DNA of 64,000 nt from WTJH01 sp049889695 (GTDB taxonomy: Bacteria; Bacteroidota; Bacteroidia; Flavobacteriales; Flavobacteriaceae), in NCBI GenBank assembly GCA_049889695.1, contig JBMHCX010000009.1, forward strand, positions 186,001-250,000, in the 5' to 3' direction. Below, piece after piece: positions 16,128 through 25,562 of this stretch. The notes below the pieces were generated by a model. The model was given only the letters and a program-made list of their open reading frames with translations, ran no database searches and was not told the origin of the DNA. Within the stretch, counting starts at the first letter, position 1; each line of letters starts with the position of its first letter. The translations under genes were made by a program, and so were the position numbers.

Positions 16128-17645
16128 ATGAAAAAGACCCAACAGCTATTCTTATGCCTTGTATTCGCCTCATCTTTAGCCCTTCAGGCGCAAACTCTTC
16201 GCGATGTTAGCCGGTACAGCAATATCAGCCCCCAGGGAGATGGCCGCTTTATGGCGATGGGAGGAGCCTTTGGAGCTTTAGGTGGAAATGTGTCTGCCAT
16301 GAGCATCAATCCCGCTGGTAGTTCCGTATTTCTCTATCCAGAAATTAGCGTTAGTGCACAATTACTGAATAGGCAAATTGAATCTAGTTATTTTTCAAAT
16401 GAAGAAACTTCGAGTACAGACCATTTTCGGATCCCGCAATTCGGAGGAGTTTTTGTTGTCGAAGATTCTAATTCCAGTGATTGGACGAAACTAAGTTTTG
16501 GATTTAACATACAACGGGTACAAGATTTCAATCAAACCTATCGTGTAATTGGTGACAACCCCAGTCGCGGTTTAGATCAATATTTTTTAGGATATGCCCG
16601 AAATAATGAACTCAGCGTTCTAGAATTACGCGATGGTGAAACCTATGGGGATGCCTATGCCGAAATTGGTGAACTATTTGGCTACGGAGCTCAACAAGCC
16701 TTTCTCGGGTATCAGGGATATATGATTAATCCGCTGAGCTACACAGACACAAATGTTAACTACACCTCCAACGCTGCCTACAATCGATTGAATCACGACT
16801 ATTATTTTAACAGTACTGGCTATCACCGCAAATACACCTTTAACTTTAGTACCACCTATAAAAATAGATTCCATCTGGGGATAAACATCAACACGCATCA
16901 GATCGAATACGATGAAACTAATGATTTAGAGGAGCGGGGCTACAGCTCAAATTCGGGGGTACAATTTTCAAAATTCACAAACGAACTCAACAGTCTTGGC
17001 AGAGGTGTCTCCATGGATATTGGCGCCATAGTGCTATACAATCAATTTCGGTTTGGCATGAGCTATCAGAGTCCTACGTGGTTTAGTTTTGTCGATGAAG
17101 GCAAACAAAGTTTAGAAGTTGATTACGTTGAAAACGAAACCACGCAGACAGAAATTATAGCGCCTGGGGTCATCAATGGCTATCCGGAATACGAACTCCG
17201 AACACCTTCAAAAATAACAATGAGTGCGGCTTACACTTATAAAAAGCGTGCATTGATTGCTGTCGATTTCGGTACTCAAAATCCTCAGAACAGCCGCTTT
17301 GAACCAACAACTGATAGTTATTTTTCCGCTTTAAACGATGAAATCAAAAACGCCTTTGTCCGCGGGAATTTTCTACGCTTAGGAACGGAATTGCGCTTGA
17401 ACGATCAAGTCAGTCTTCGTGGAGGTTTCCGAAGTGAAAATGCACTTCAAAGGGGAGCTCTGGAAGAGGACCGAAGTTACAGTTTAGGGGTAGGATATGA
17501 CATGGGAGCTTCAGCTTTAAACATCGCACTGGTTCAAAGCGAAAGAAGAGTGAACTATGAATTGTACAATATTGGACTAACGGACAATTACTACCTTAAC
17601 GTTCGACCGCTCCAGATCATTGCCACTTATGTCCTTCGCTTGTAG
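16128..17645 (+). CDS. OmpP1/FadL-like outer-membrane beta-barrel protein
   Basis: This 505-residue protein has a Sec signal peptide cleaved near LQAQ. The mature N-terminus GDGRFMAMGGAFGALGGNVSAMSINPAG matches the conserved opening of the OmpP1/FadL/TodX family, whose members carry hydrophobic compounds across the outer membrane. The remainder shows alternating amphipathic strands and ends in an aromatic/hydrophobic strand (QIIATYVLRL), as outer-membrane barrels do. In Bacteroidota many relatives are annotated as hemin receptor or toluene transporter on weak grounds, and the ligand here is unknown. Confidence 0.82.
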   Translation: MKKTQQLFLCLVFASSLALQAQTLRDVSRYSNISPQGDGRFMAMGGAFGALGGNVSAMSINPAGSSVFLYPEISVSAQLLNRQIESSYFSNEETSSTDHFRIPQFGGVFVVEDSNSSDWTKLSFGFNIQRVQDFNQTYRVIGDNPSRGLDQYFLGYARNNELSVLELRDGETYGDAYAEIGELFGYGAQQAFLGYQGYMINPLSYTDTNVNYTSNAAYNRLNHDYYFNSTGYHRKYTFNFSTTYKNRFHLGININTHQIEYDETNDLEERGYSSNSGVQFSKFTNELNSLGRGVSMDIGAIVLYNQFRFGMSYQSPTWFSFVDEGKQSLEVDYVENETTQTEIIAPGVINGYPEYELRTPSKITMSAAYTYKKRALIAVDFGTQNPQNSRFEPTTDSYFSALNDEIKNAFVRGNFLRLGTELRLNDQVSLRGGFRSENALQRGALEEDRSYSLGVGYDMGASALNIALVQSERRVNYELYNIGLTDNYYLNVRPLQIIATYVLRL

Positions 17646-17699
17646 CACAGCTGTGTATTTTTAAGGCTTTACTGACCGATTAATCCGTCGGAAAAAGAT

Positions 17700-17707
17700 T
17701 ATCTTTG
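17700..17707 (+). promoter_or_regulatory. folE promoter -7 box (TATCTTTG)
   Basis: The site matches TAnnTTTG exactly and ends 15 bases before the folE ATG, giving a very short leader. It overlaps the in-frame TTG at 17705, which argues against that codon as the start. No clear -33 TTG is present. Confidence 0.5.
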
Positions 17708-17722
17708 AACTTTCTTTGTGTT

Positions 17723-18406
17723 ATGAAATTAGAGAAAATTAAAGCAATCGAAAATTCAGACCCGCTAGAACTCGACCATCACAGCAGTGCTGCAGATACA
17801 CCCATTCGTGAGGATGCCTTCGACATCAGTCCAGAAGAAAAAATTGAAGCTATTCAGGAAAAAATGGCCGATATCCTTCATATTCTTGGAATGGATCTGA
17901 CAGACGACAGTCTAAAGGGAACTCCAAAAAGAGTGGCTAAAATGTTTGTCAATGATATTTTTGGCGGCCTCCTACCCGAGCGAAAACCGAATGCTTCTAC
18001 CTTCGATAATAAATACAAGTACGGGGAAATGTTGGTTGAAAAAAACATTACCCTCTACTCTACTTGCGAGCATCACCTACTGCCCATCGTCGGAAAAGCA
18101 CATGTTGCTTATATTTCCAATGGAACAGTAGTAGGACTTTCCAAAATGAACCGCATTGTGGATTATTTTGCAAAACGACCACAAGTGCAAGAAAGACTTA
18201 CCTTACAGATTGTTCAAGAATTGCAAAAAGTATTAAATACGGCAGATGTTGCTTGTGTTATTGATGCCAAGCACCTATGTGTGAACTCTCGTGGAATTCG
18301 CGATGTAGCTAGTAGTACGGTAACAGCAGAATACGGGGGTGTATTTAAACAAGAAATTCACAAAAGAGCTTTTTTAGACTACCTCAAAATAGAGACTGAA
18401 TTCTAA
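17723..18406 (+). CDS. folE: GTP cyclohydrolase I
   Basis: This 227-residue enzyme converts GTP to dihydroneopterin triphosphate, the first step of the folate/pterin pathway. The zinc site and active site are visible in TLYSTCEHHLLPIVGKAHVAYI (about 110-131), KMNRIVDYFAKRPQVQERLT (about 140-159) and the second cysteine in DAKHLCVNSRGI. An acidic N-terminal extension of about 45 residues precedes the core. The ATG at 17723 is preferred over a TTG six codons upstream. The TAA shares one base with the cysS ATG, so the two genes are coupled. Confidence 0.95.
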   Translation: MKLEKIKAIENSDPLELDHHSSAADTPIREDAFDISPEEKIEAIQEKMADILHILGMDLTDDSLKGTPKRVAKMFVNDIFGGLLPERKPNASTFDNKYKYGEMLVEKNITLYSTCEHHLLPIVGKAHVAYISNGTVVGLSKMNRIVDYFAKRPQVQERLTLQIVQELQKVLNTADVACVIDAKHLCVNSRGIRDVASSTVTAEYGGVFKQEIHKRAFLDYLKIETEF

Positions 18407-19887
18407 TGAAAGGCACACTTCAAGTATACAATTCCCTGAGTGGCGCAAAAGAAGAATTTAAGAGTATAACCCCGGGACACGTCGGTATGTACGTTTGTGG
18501 CCCGACGGTATACAGCAATGTCCACCTCGGTAATTGCCGAACCTTTATCTCTTTTGATCTGATTTATCGCTATCTGAAGTTTTTAGGCTACAAGGTCCGC
18601 TATGTCCGAAATATTACCGATGCAGGGCATTTAGAAAACGATGAGGACAGCGGTGAGGACCGCATCGCAAAAAAAGCTCGTTTGGAGCAAATTGAACCCA
18701 TGGAAGTGGTGCAGCGATACACGGTCGATTTTCACCAAACTTTGGCCAAATTCAATACGCATCCGCCAAGTATAGAGCCAACAGCTACTGGACATATCGT
18801 AGAGCAAATAGAATTGGTTAAAGCCATCCTCAAAGAAGGATTGGCTTATGAAAAAAATGGATCGGTCTATTTCAATGTTTTGAAATTTAATGAGCGAGAA
18901 AAATACGGCAAACTCAGTGGGCGAAAAATTGAAGATTTAATCCATAATACACGTTCGTTGGATGGACAATCTGACAAAGAGAACCCTCAAGACTTTGCTT
19001 TGTGGAAAAAAGCGGAACCACAGCACATCATGCGGTGGCCCTCTCCTTGGGGCGATGGTTTTCCCGGCTGGCACCTCGAATGTACAGCTATGAGCACTAA
19101 GTATCTTGGTGAGCAATTTGATGTTCACGGTGGAGGGATGGATCTGAAATTTCCACATCATGAATGTGAAATTGCTCAGGCAGAAGCCGTAAATGGTAAA
19201 AGTCCAGTCCGCTATTGGCTACACGCAAATATGCTGACGCTAAACGGGAAGAAAATGGCGAAATCTACAGGTAACAATATTTTGCCTGAAGAGCTCTTTA
19301 GTGGTCAGAATTCGATTTTTAGCAAATCTTTTTCTCCGGCTGTTGTACGGTTTTTCCTCTTACAAGCACATTATAGAAGTATAGTAGACATCAGCGAACA
19401 AGCATTGGTAGCTTCCGAAAAAGGGTACCACCGACTCATGGATGCCTTAGATACATTGGATCAGTTAGAACCTGGCGAGGCATCCCCTGCATTTAATGCC
19501 AACGAATGGCTAAAGGGCTGCTACAATGCAATGAACGATGATTTTAATAGCCCTATACTCATCGCACAACTTTTTGATGCTGCCAAACACATCCAAGCTG
19601 CACAACAAGGACAACAAAGTCTTAGCCTGGACCAACTGGCAGAACTCAAATCGGGAATGCACGGTTTTATTTTTACTGTTTTAGGCCTCTTTAAAGAAAC
19701 CCAGACCTCAAGTGAGGATAATTCTCCTGCCCTAGATACGGCTATGAAAGTTCTGATAGAACTGCGCAATGAAGCCCGCCAGCAAAAAAACTTTGCCTTA
19801 TCTGATAAAATCCGAGATGAATTAGCCAGTGGAGGAATTCAGATTCAAGACGGCAAAGATGGAACGGCTTACACCCTCGATTCCTAA
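18406..19887 (+). CDS. cysS: Cysteinyl-tRNA synthetase
   Basis: This class I synthetase of 493 residues charges tRNA-Cys. The zinc cysteine is C31 in YVCGPTVYSNVHLGN, which also carries the HIGH-type motif at 40-43; the other zinc ligands lie in GWHLECTAMS and HHECEIAQ. The KMSKS loop reads KMAKST near 283-288. DALR-type helical and C-terminal regions are complete. The gene begins on the last base of folE and is followed by yidD after 11 bases. Confidence 0.96.
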   Translation: MKGTLQVYNSLSGAKEEFKSITPGHVGMYVCGPTVYSNVHLGNCRTFISFDLIYRYLKFLGYKVRYVRNITDAGHLENDEDSGEDRIAKKARLEQIEPMEVVQRYTVDFHQTLAKFNTHPPSIEPTATGHIVEQIELVKAILKEGLAYEKNGSVYFNVLKFNEREKYGKLSGRKIEDLIHNTRSLDGQSDKENPQDFALWKKAEPQHIMRWPSPWGDGFPGWHLECTAMSTKYLGEQFDVHGGGMDLKFPHHECEIAQAEAVNGKSPVRYWLHANMLTLNGKKMAKSTGNNILPEELFSGQNSIFSKSFSPAVVRFFLLQAHYRSIVDISEQALVASEKGYHRLMDALDTLDQLEPGEASPAFNANEWLKGCYNAMNDDFNSPILIAQLFDAAKHIQAAQQGQQSLSLDQLAELKSGMHGFIFTVLGLFKETQTSSEDNSPALDTAMKVLIELRNEARQQKNFALSDKIRDELASGGIQIQDGKDGTAYTLDS

Positions 19888-19898
19888 AATAGCAGCCG

Positions 19899-20111
19899 GT
19901 GGTACGTTCATTACTTATCTATATCATCCGCCTCTATCAAAATATTATTTCCCCACTGACCTCCCCTAGTTGTCGTTTTCAGCCCACTTGCTCTTCCTAC
20001 TGCATCGAGGCCTTGCAAAAACACGGACTTATAAAAGGACTACGGCTGGGAGTTAAGCGCATTCTCAAATGTCATCCTTGGGGAAGTTCTGGATATGATC
20101 CGGTACCCTAA
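19899..20111 (+). CDS. yidD: Membrane protein insertion efficiency factor YidD
   Basis: This 70-residue membrane-associated protein helps YidC insert inner-membrane proteins. The hallmark cysteine-rich segment SPSCRFQPTCSSYCIEAL is at 22-39, preceded by the amphipathic SLLIYIIRLYQNIISP helix and followed by RILKCHPWGSSGYDPVP, all family-typical. The start is a GTG at 19899, 11 bases after cysS. Length is normal. Confidence 0.92.
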   Translation: MVRSLLIYIIRLYQNIISPLTSPSCRFQPTCSSYCIEALQKHGLIKGLRLGVKRILKCHPWGSSGYDPVP

Positions 20112-20147
20112 TCAGGATTAATCATTATTTTTAACCAAAGCACTCGT

Positions 20148-20975
20148 ATGTATTTTCTTAAAGTTAATTGGGCACCCAGCAAAACATTATTTGAAATTGG
20201 TGGTTTTGGCTTACACATCTATAGCCTGATGTTTGTTATCGCTTTTGCACTCGGCTATCGCATGATGCAAAATATGTTCAAAAAAGAAGGAGTAGATGAA
20301 AAATATCTAGATCCCTATTTGGCTTATATGGTGCTGTCGACGCTTATCGGAGCTCGTCTGGGAGAAGTATTTTTCTATTCTTGGGATTACTATCAGCAAC
20401 ATTTACTGGAAATTTTCCTGCCTATCCGCCAAACTGCCGATGGAGGCTATTCTTTCGTCGGATTTAGAGGGCTTGCGAGTCATGGGGCTGTGATTGGTAT
20501 TTTAACAGGGATGTATCTCTTTCAAAGGAAATATCATTTTAAACCCCTCCTATGGATATTAGATCGTTTGGGGGTAGTGGTAGCCTTAGCAGGATTTTTT
20601 ATTCGAGTCGGTAACTTTTTTAATTCTGAAATTGTAGGAAAATACACGGGTACCAACTTTGGCGTCGTATTTCAAAACCGAGGAGAAGTACTACCAAGGC
20701 ATCCAGCTCAACTATATGAAGCCATTGGGTACTTGATATTGTTCTTCATTATGCGAAATCTCTATAATTCCCCGAAAAAAGACAAGTCTGGATTTTTATT
20801 GGGCCTATTTTTCGCCGGTATTTTCGGCATTCGCTTTATGGTAGAGTTTGTAAAAGCTTCTCAGGGAGGCTTCGAGAAATTCCTACCTGGTCTCAGCACC
20901 GGTCAGTGGCTAAGTATTCCACTGGTTGGCTTTGGGTTGTACTTAATGTTTAAACCCGCTAAAAATGTCTCTTGA
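20148..20975 (+). CDS. lgt: Prolipoprotein diacylglyceryl transferase
   Basis: This 275-residue polytopic inner-membrane enzyme attaches diacylglycerol to the lipobox cysteine of prolipoproteins. The conserved GLASHGAVIGI motif is near 108-118 and the Lgt signature RVGNFFNSEIVGKYT near 152-166; GEVLPRHPAQLYEA follows near 182. About seven hydrophobic helices are visible. Several lipoproteins in this window are its likely substrates. The 3' end overlaps the next gene by 11 bases. Confidence 0.95.
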   Translation: MYFLKVNWAPSKTLFEIGGFGLHIYSLMFVIAFALGYRMMQNMFKKEGVDEKYLDPYLAYMVLSTLIGARLGEVFFYSWDYYQQHLLEIFLPIRQTADGGYSFVGFRGLASHGAVIGILTGMYLFQRKYHFKPLLWILDRLGVVVALAGFFIRVGNFFNSEIVGKYTGTNFGVVFQNRGEVLPRHPAQLYEAIGYLILFFIMRNLYNSPKKDKSGFLLGLFFAGIFGIRFMVEFVKASQGGFEKFLPGLSTGQWLSIPLVGFGLYLMFKPAKNVS

Positions 20976-21495
20976 GGCTTTGCGATTCCCCATAGGAAAA
21001 TTTAATGCTCCTGAAGGTTTCGACCGGGTATTGATCGAACAGTCTATACAAGAATTAGCCAATTTTCCCACCGCATTAGTATCCCTACAGCAGCGATTCT
21101 CGTCTAAGCTCTGGCAGATCCCTTATCGCGAAGGCGGATGGACAGCCGCTCAGGTTGTGCATCATTTGGCGGATAGTCATATGCACAGTTATATTCGATT
21201 TAAGTTAGCAGCTCTGGAAGACTGCCCAACCATAAAAGCCTATGAAGAAAAACATTGGGCCGAACAATTAGATGCTTCTGACAGCAATATAGAAAGCAGT
21301 ATTAGCATTTTAAAGGGCGTCCATAAACGCTTGGTACTGTTTCTCCAATCCTTGGATGAGCAAGCGCTTAAAAGGCGTTATTTTCATCCGGAAATGAATG
21401 CAACTGTCGCTATCTATGAAGCCATCCCTATGTATGCATGGCACGGCAAACACCATTTGGGGCACCTTCAGCTAGTCCTTCAACTAAACGCATAA
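20965..21495 (+). CDS. DinB-like thiol transferase/hydrolase, YfiT/BstA type
   Basis: This 176-residue four-helix-bundle protein of the DinB superfamily has the YfiT layout: REGGWTAAQVVHHLADSHMHSYIRFKLA (56-83) and YAWHGKHHLGHL (158-169). H67, H160 and H164 are the likely metal triad. Relatives transfer bacillithiol to electrophiles (BstA) or are annotated as metal-dependent hydrolases. The presence of bshB1 in this window favours a bacillithiol-related role, which remains inference. It starts inside lgt (11-base overlap) and ends just before a terminator. Confidence 0.82.
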   Translation: MSLEALRFPIGKFNAPEGFDRVLIEQSIQELANFPTALVSLQQRFSSKLWQIPYREGGWTAAQVVHHLADSHMHSYIRFKLAALEDCPTIKAYEEKHWAEQLDASDSNIESSISILKGVHKRLVLFLQSLDEQALKRRYFHPEMNATVAIYEAIPMYAWHGKHHLGHLQLVLQLNA

Positions 21496-21523
21496 AAAAA
21501 GCCGCTGAATAGCGGCTTTTTTC
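21493..21523. terminator. Bidirectional intrinsic terminator between the YfiT/BstA gene and secDF
   Basis: AGCCGCT (21500-21506) and AGCGGCT (21511-21517) form a perfect 7-bp stem with the loop GAAT. An A-tract lies on one side and a T-tract (21517-21522) on the other. The flanking genes converge. Confidence 0.9.
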
Positions 21524-21545
21524 TTATGAATTTTAAACGTATCGC

Positions 21546-24497
21546 TTATTCCTGGATGGCTTTCTTCTTTTGTGTATCGAACATTACAGGTGTTGCGATG
21601 AAAACAGAAGAATAAGTTCCTACCAATACCCCAATAATAAGGGCAAACATAAATCCTCTGATCGATTCACCTCCAAAGATGAAGATCGCAAGTAGTACTA
21701 ACAACGTAGTCAATGAAGTATTCAACGTTCGACTAAGCGTACTGCTTAAGGCTTTGTTAACAGTCGTTTCGAATGCCCATTTCTGGTGATCATTGACATA
21801 TTCCCGAATACGGTCGAATACAACCACTGTATCGTTCAGCGAATACCCGATAACTGTAAGTATGGCGGCAATAAACGCTTGGTTGATTTCCATATTAAAA
21901 GGCATTACTTGGTAGGCTAGAGAGAATATTCCCAAAACGATTAAAACGTCGTGGAAAACAGCTGCTACTGCTCCTAATGAAAACTGCCACTTTTGGAAAC
22001 GGACCAAAATATAAAGGAAGACCACGATTAAGGATCCGATAACCGCGAGGAACGAGTTGTTTTTAATATCGTCTGCAATTGTCGGTCCTACTTTGATAGA
22101 AGACATGATACCTACTGTCTTATTTTCGGAACCATTGACAAAACTCTCGTAAGTAGTCCCTTCCGGTAAATAGGATTGAAGTCCCTGGAAGAGTTTTTCT
22201 TGTATTTCTTGATCGACAGCGGTTCCCTCTTCGTCTACTTTATATTTAGTTGTAATTTTTAACTGATTGTCAGCACCAAAGGTTTTGACTTCAGCACTTC
22301 CAAAAGCATCAATTAAGCCTGCTTCGACTTCTGAGGGGTTCATACTTTGTTCGAAACGAACTGTGTAAGATCGGCCTCCGACAAAATCAACTCCTTGGTT
22401 GAGTCCGATAGTACCCAAAGAAGCTAAACTGATAGCAATCAAAGTCCCAGAAATCACATAGGCTACTTTTCGCTTGCTTAAAAAGCTAATATCAATAGAG
22501 GTAAACCAGTTGCGGGTAGCTGCAGAGGCGAAACCTACATTTTTCCCTTTCACTGCACGAGAATCAATCATCAAGCGCGTGATGAAGATAGCCGTGAACA
22601 GTGAGGTTGCTATACCAATCAATAAGGTTGTGGCAAAACCTTTAATGGGTCCCGTTCCAAAAGTAAAGAGAATCAGGGCTGTTAAGCCAGTAGTAATGTT
22701 TGCATCTAAAATAGAGGACAATGCGTTGTTAAATCCATCTGCGATGGCTTTAAGCTGACCTTTTCCTTTGTTTAGTTCCTCTCTAATCCGTTCAAAAATA
22801 AGGACGTTCGCATCCACAGAAATACCGATGGTTAGTACGATACCGGCAATTCCAGGAAGTGTCAGTACAGCTCCAAGTCCTGCGAGAATTCCAAAAATCA
22901 AGAGAATATTCAATAACAGTGCTACATTGGCAAAAAGACCACCTGTACTATAGTAGAATACCATCCATAAAAGAACAATGATAAGTGCAATAGCAAAGGA
23001 GTAGATCCCACTTTGAATGGCTTCTTTCCCAAGAGAGGGCCCTACAATCTCAGATTGGATAATATCTGCTGATGCTGGGAGTTTCCCAGCCCGTAAAACA
23101 TTGGCTAAATCGATGGCTTCATTGAGCTGAAAATCTCCAGAGATTTCAGAACGTCCACCCGTAATTGCGCCTTTTGATACACCAGGGGCGGAATACACTA
23201 CATTATCTAGAACAATGGCAATATTACTTCCTTCTTTGAAGGCTTTCCCGGTCATGTTCTCCCACGTGCGCGCTCCTGTAGCATTCATTTGCATAGAAAC
23301 GGCTGGATTTCCAAGTTGATCGTAAGTCTGTAAAGCATCGACCACTACTCCACCAGAAAGAGGGGGCTGCCCATCACGATTCGATTGTAAGGCATACAAC
23401 TCCACTGTTTCCGCTCCAGTAGCCGGTTTTCCCCAAGCAAATTTCACATAACGGTATTGCTGCGGTAGTAAACGACGTACATCAGGAGAATCGAGGTAAG
23501 ACTGGATTAAATCTTGATCTTTAATCGCAAATTGAGCAACGATAGGTCCTCCTTGAAATCCATAGCCTAGAATTTTATCCAATAGAGGGCTAGCATCCTG
23601 CGCTAGACTGTCTGGAGTTTCAACATCTGCTAAGAGATCGTCGATAGCACTTTCGGTAGTATCCGCTTCCTCTTCTTCAGTTGTAGAGGCCGCTTCTTTT
23701 GTTTTCAATAGCTCATCGGCTTGGGCTAAGAAAGGAAGGAATGCCTCTCCTTTGAAGGTTTCCCAAAATTCTAACTGAGCCGTGCTTTGCAATAGATTTT
23801 TAACACGATCGACATCTTTGGCTCCCGGAAGTTCTACTAAGATACGTCCAGAAGTTCCTAAACGTTGTATATTCGGTTGAGTGACCCCAAATTTATCGAT
23901 CCGCTTACGAAGAACTTCAAAAGCGGAGATAATGGATTCATCGATCTTACGACGAATAATTACCTGAACCGCTTCGTTGCTCATTTCGTAATTGATCTCA
24001 TCGCTAAGTGTTCTATTCGCAAAAATATCGGGAGCAGCTAGTTTTTCATTTGCGCCTAAGTTGTCAAATGCTTTAAAAAACGACTCCACATAGGGTTCAT
24101 CTGCATTTTTTTGGAGTAGGTCCGCATCGTCTAGAGCCTTGTTAAAAGATGCATTTTTAGAGTTTTCGGCCAGACCTTTAAGGATGTCTCGAACGGAAAT
24201 TTGAAGAATAACGTTAATTCCTCCTTTAAGATCCAATCCTTTATTTAACTCCTTCCCTTTCGCATCGTTGTAGGATGTAAATCCGTATAATGGGATATTG
24301 CCTATAGAGTCTAAGTAATCTGCTTGTGCTTTGGCACGAAGCTCCACAACATTGGGCTGATCTGCACTGACTTGCATTTTGGCAAATTGTAGTGCTTTAT
24401 CCTCCTGACTACTGGCGATAAAGGTGTAAGAAAGTTGGTAAAGACTTACCAAACCAAACAGGATCGCAAAAATCCGTATTAATGAACTATTCTGCAT
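21546..24497 (-). CDS. secDF: Fused protein translocase subunits SecD-SecF
   Basis: This 983-residue inner-membrane protein uses the proton motive force to pull secreted proteins through SecYEG. The N-terminal half is SecD: a TM, a large periplasmic region starting near GLDLKGGINVILQ, an acidic linker around 280-310 and six-helix membrane domain with GLGAVLTLPGIAGIVLTIGISVDANVLIFERIREEL. The C-terminal third is SecF, with GVDFVGGRSYTVRF and VIGYSLNDTVVVFDRIREY. Fusion in one chain is normal for Bacteroidota. Convergent terminator downstream; own promoter upstream. Confidence 0.96.
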   Translation of the reverse strand: MQNSSLIRIFAILFGLVSLYQLSYTFIASSQEDKALQFAKMQVSADQPNVVELRAKAQADYLDSIGNIPLYGFTSYNDAKGKELNKGLDLKGGINVILQISVRDILKGLAENSKNASFNKALDDADLLQKNADEPYVESFFKAFDNLGANEKLAAPDIFANRTLSDEINYEMSNEAVQVIIRRKIDESIISAFEVLRKRIDKFGVTQPNIQRLGTSGRILVELPGAKDVDRVKNLLQSTAQLEFWETFKGEAFLPFLAQADELLKTKEAASTTEEEEADTTESAIDDLLADVETPDSLAQDASPLLDKILGYGFQGGPIVAQFAIKDQDLIQSYLDSPDVRRLLPQQYRYVKFAWGKPATGAETVELYALQSNRDGQPPLSGGVVVDALQTYDQLGNPAVSMQMNATGARTWENMTGKAFKEGSNIAIVLDNVVYSAPGVSKGAITGGRSEISGDFQLNEAIDLANVLRAGKLPASADIIQSEIVGPSLGKEAIQSGIYSFAIALIIVLLWMVFYYSTGGLFANVALLLNILLIFGILAGLGAVLTLPGIAGIVLTIGISVDANVLIFERIREELNKGKGQLKAIADGFNNALSSILDANITTGLTALILFTFGTGPIKGFATTLLIGIATSLFTAIFITRLMIDSRAVKGKNVGFASAATRNWFTSIDISFLSKRKVAYVISGTLIAISLASLGTIGLNQGVDFVGGRSYTVRFEQSMNPSEVEAGLIDAFGSAEVKTFGADNQLKITTKYKVDEEGTAVDQEIQEKLFQGLQSYLPEGTTYESFVNGSENKTVGIMSSIKVGPTIADDIKNNSFLAVIGSLIVVFLYILVRFQKWQFSLGAVAAVFHDVLIVLGIFSLAYQVMPFNMEINQAFIAAILTVIGYSLNDTVVVFDRIREYVNDHQKWAFETTVNKALSSTLSRTLNTSLTTLLVLLAIFIFGGESIRGFMFALIIGVLVGTYSSVFIATPVMFDTQKKKAIQE

Positions 24498-24527
24498 TAT
24501 AGGTGTTTTTAGTGCTTTTCAAGCGAG

Positions 24528-24558
24528 CAAATATAAAATTAAACCCTCGATATCGCAA
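24528..24558 (-). promoter_or_regulatory. secDF promoter
   Basis: On the minus strand a TTG (24556-24558) and TATATTTG (24528-24535) are 20 bases apart, matching the Bacteroidota consensus. The leader to the secDF ATG would be about 25 bases. Confidence 0.65.
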
Positions 24559-24590
24559 TAGCAGGGTCTTGTTCAGAGCTGAACTATATT

Positions 24591-25523
24591 TTAAAGGTGA
24601 TCTGAGAGGGCAGCATTCATCGATCGAACGGCATCTGCACTCATCGCGAATTTAGATTTTTCATCTGCATCTAGCTGAACATCAACTATTTGCTCGACTC
24701 CATTTTTCCCGATGATACAAGGTACACCTATACAGATGTCTTCTTGCCCATATTCACCTTCTAGGTAAACGGAACACGGAATCATGCGTTTTTGATCGTT
24801 TAATATGCTGTCCACTAGGTAGGCTACTGAGGCCCCAGGCGCGTACCAAGCGGATGTTCCTAATAATTTTGTTAGCGTAGCTCCTCCTACCATCGTATCG
24901 GCTGCAACTTTATCAAGTGCATCAGCGGATAAAAATTGAGAAACTGGACTCCCGTTATAACTAGCCAATCGGGTAAGCGGGATCATTGTCGTATCGCCAT
25001 GCCCCCCAATGACCATTCCTTGGATATCGTTGGCTGGTTTTTCCAAAGCATAAGACAGGTAGGTTTTAAAGCGAGAGCTATCCAAAGCACCCCCCATTCC
25101 AATAATCTTGTTTTTCGGAAGACCCGTTGCTTTCAGAGCAAGGTAGGTCATCGTATCCATAGGATTAGAAACCACCACAACGATGGCATTCGGAGAATGC
25201 TTCAATAAGTTTTCAGATACTTGTTGGACAATACCTGCATTTATACCAATAAGTTCTTCTCTTGTCATCCCAGGTTTACGGGGAATTCCGGAGGTAATGA
25301 CCACGACATCGCTGTCTGCTGTCTGTGAATAGTCGTTCGTAACCCCTGTAATTTGCGTGTTAAATCCTAAAGTAGTTGCAGTTTGATATAAGTCTAGCGC
25401 TTTTCCTTCCGCTAAGCCATCTTTAATGTCAAGTAGGACAACTTTACTGGCAATTCTTTTTTGAGCGATATACTCCGCACAAGAGGCTCCTACATTACCG
25501 GCTCCGACTATGGTTACTTTCAT
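24591..25523 (-). CDS. mdh: Malate dehydrogenase
   Basis: This 310-residue NAD-dependent enzyme of the LDH-like MDH type oxidises malate to oxaloacetate in the TCA cycle. The NAD-binding GAGNVGAS is at 7-14 and D32 (LLDIKDG) fits NAD preference. The substrate arginines R82 and R88 lie in GIPRKPGMTR, the third arginine is R151, and the proton-relay histidine is H175 in GGHGDTTMIPL. It lies 39 bases downstream of gyrB on the same strand. Confidence 0.96.
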   Translation of the reverse strand: MKVTIVGAGNVGASCAEYIAQKRIASKVVLLDIKDGLAEGKALDLYQTATTLGFNTQITGVTNDYSQTADSDVVVITSGIPRKPGMTREELIGINAGIVQQVSENLLKHSPNAIVVVVSNPMDTMTYLALKATGLPKNKIIGMGGALDSSRFKTYLSYALEKPANDIQGMVIGGHGDTTMIPLTRLASYNGSPVSQFLSADALDKVAADTMVGGATLTKLLGTSAWYAPGASVAYLVDSILNDQKRMIPCSVYLEGEYGQEDICIGVPCIIGKNGVEQIVDVQLDADEKSKFAMSADAVRSMNAALSDHL

Positions 25524-25562
25524 GGGTGTTTAAATTAATTTAGTATGTTTTAAGTGTATAGA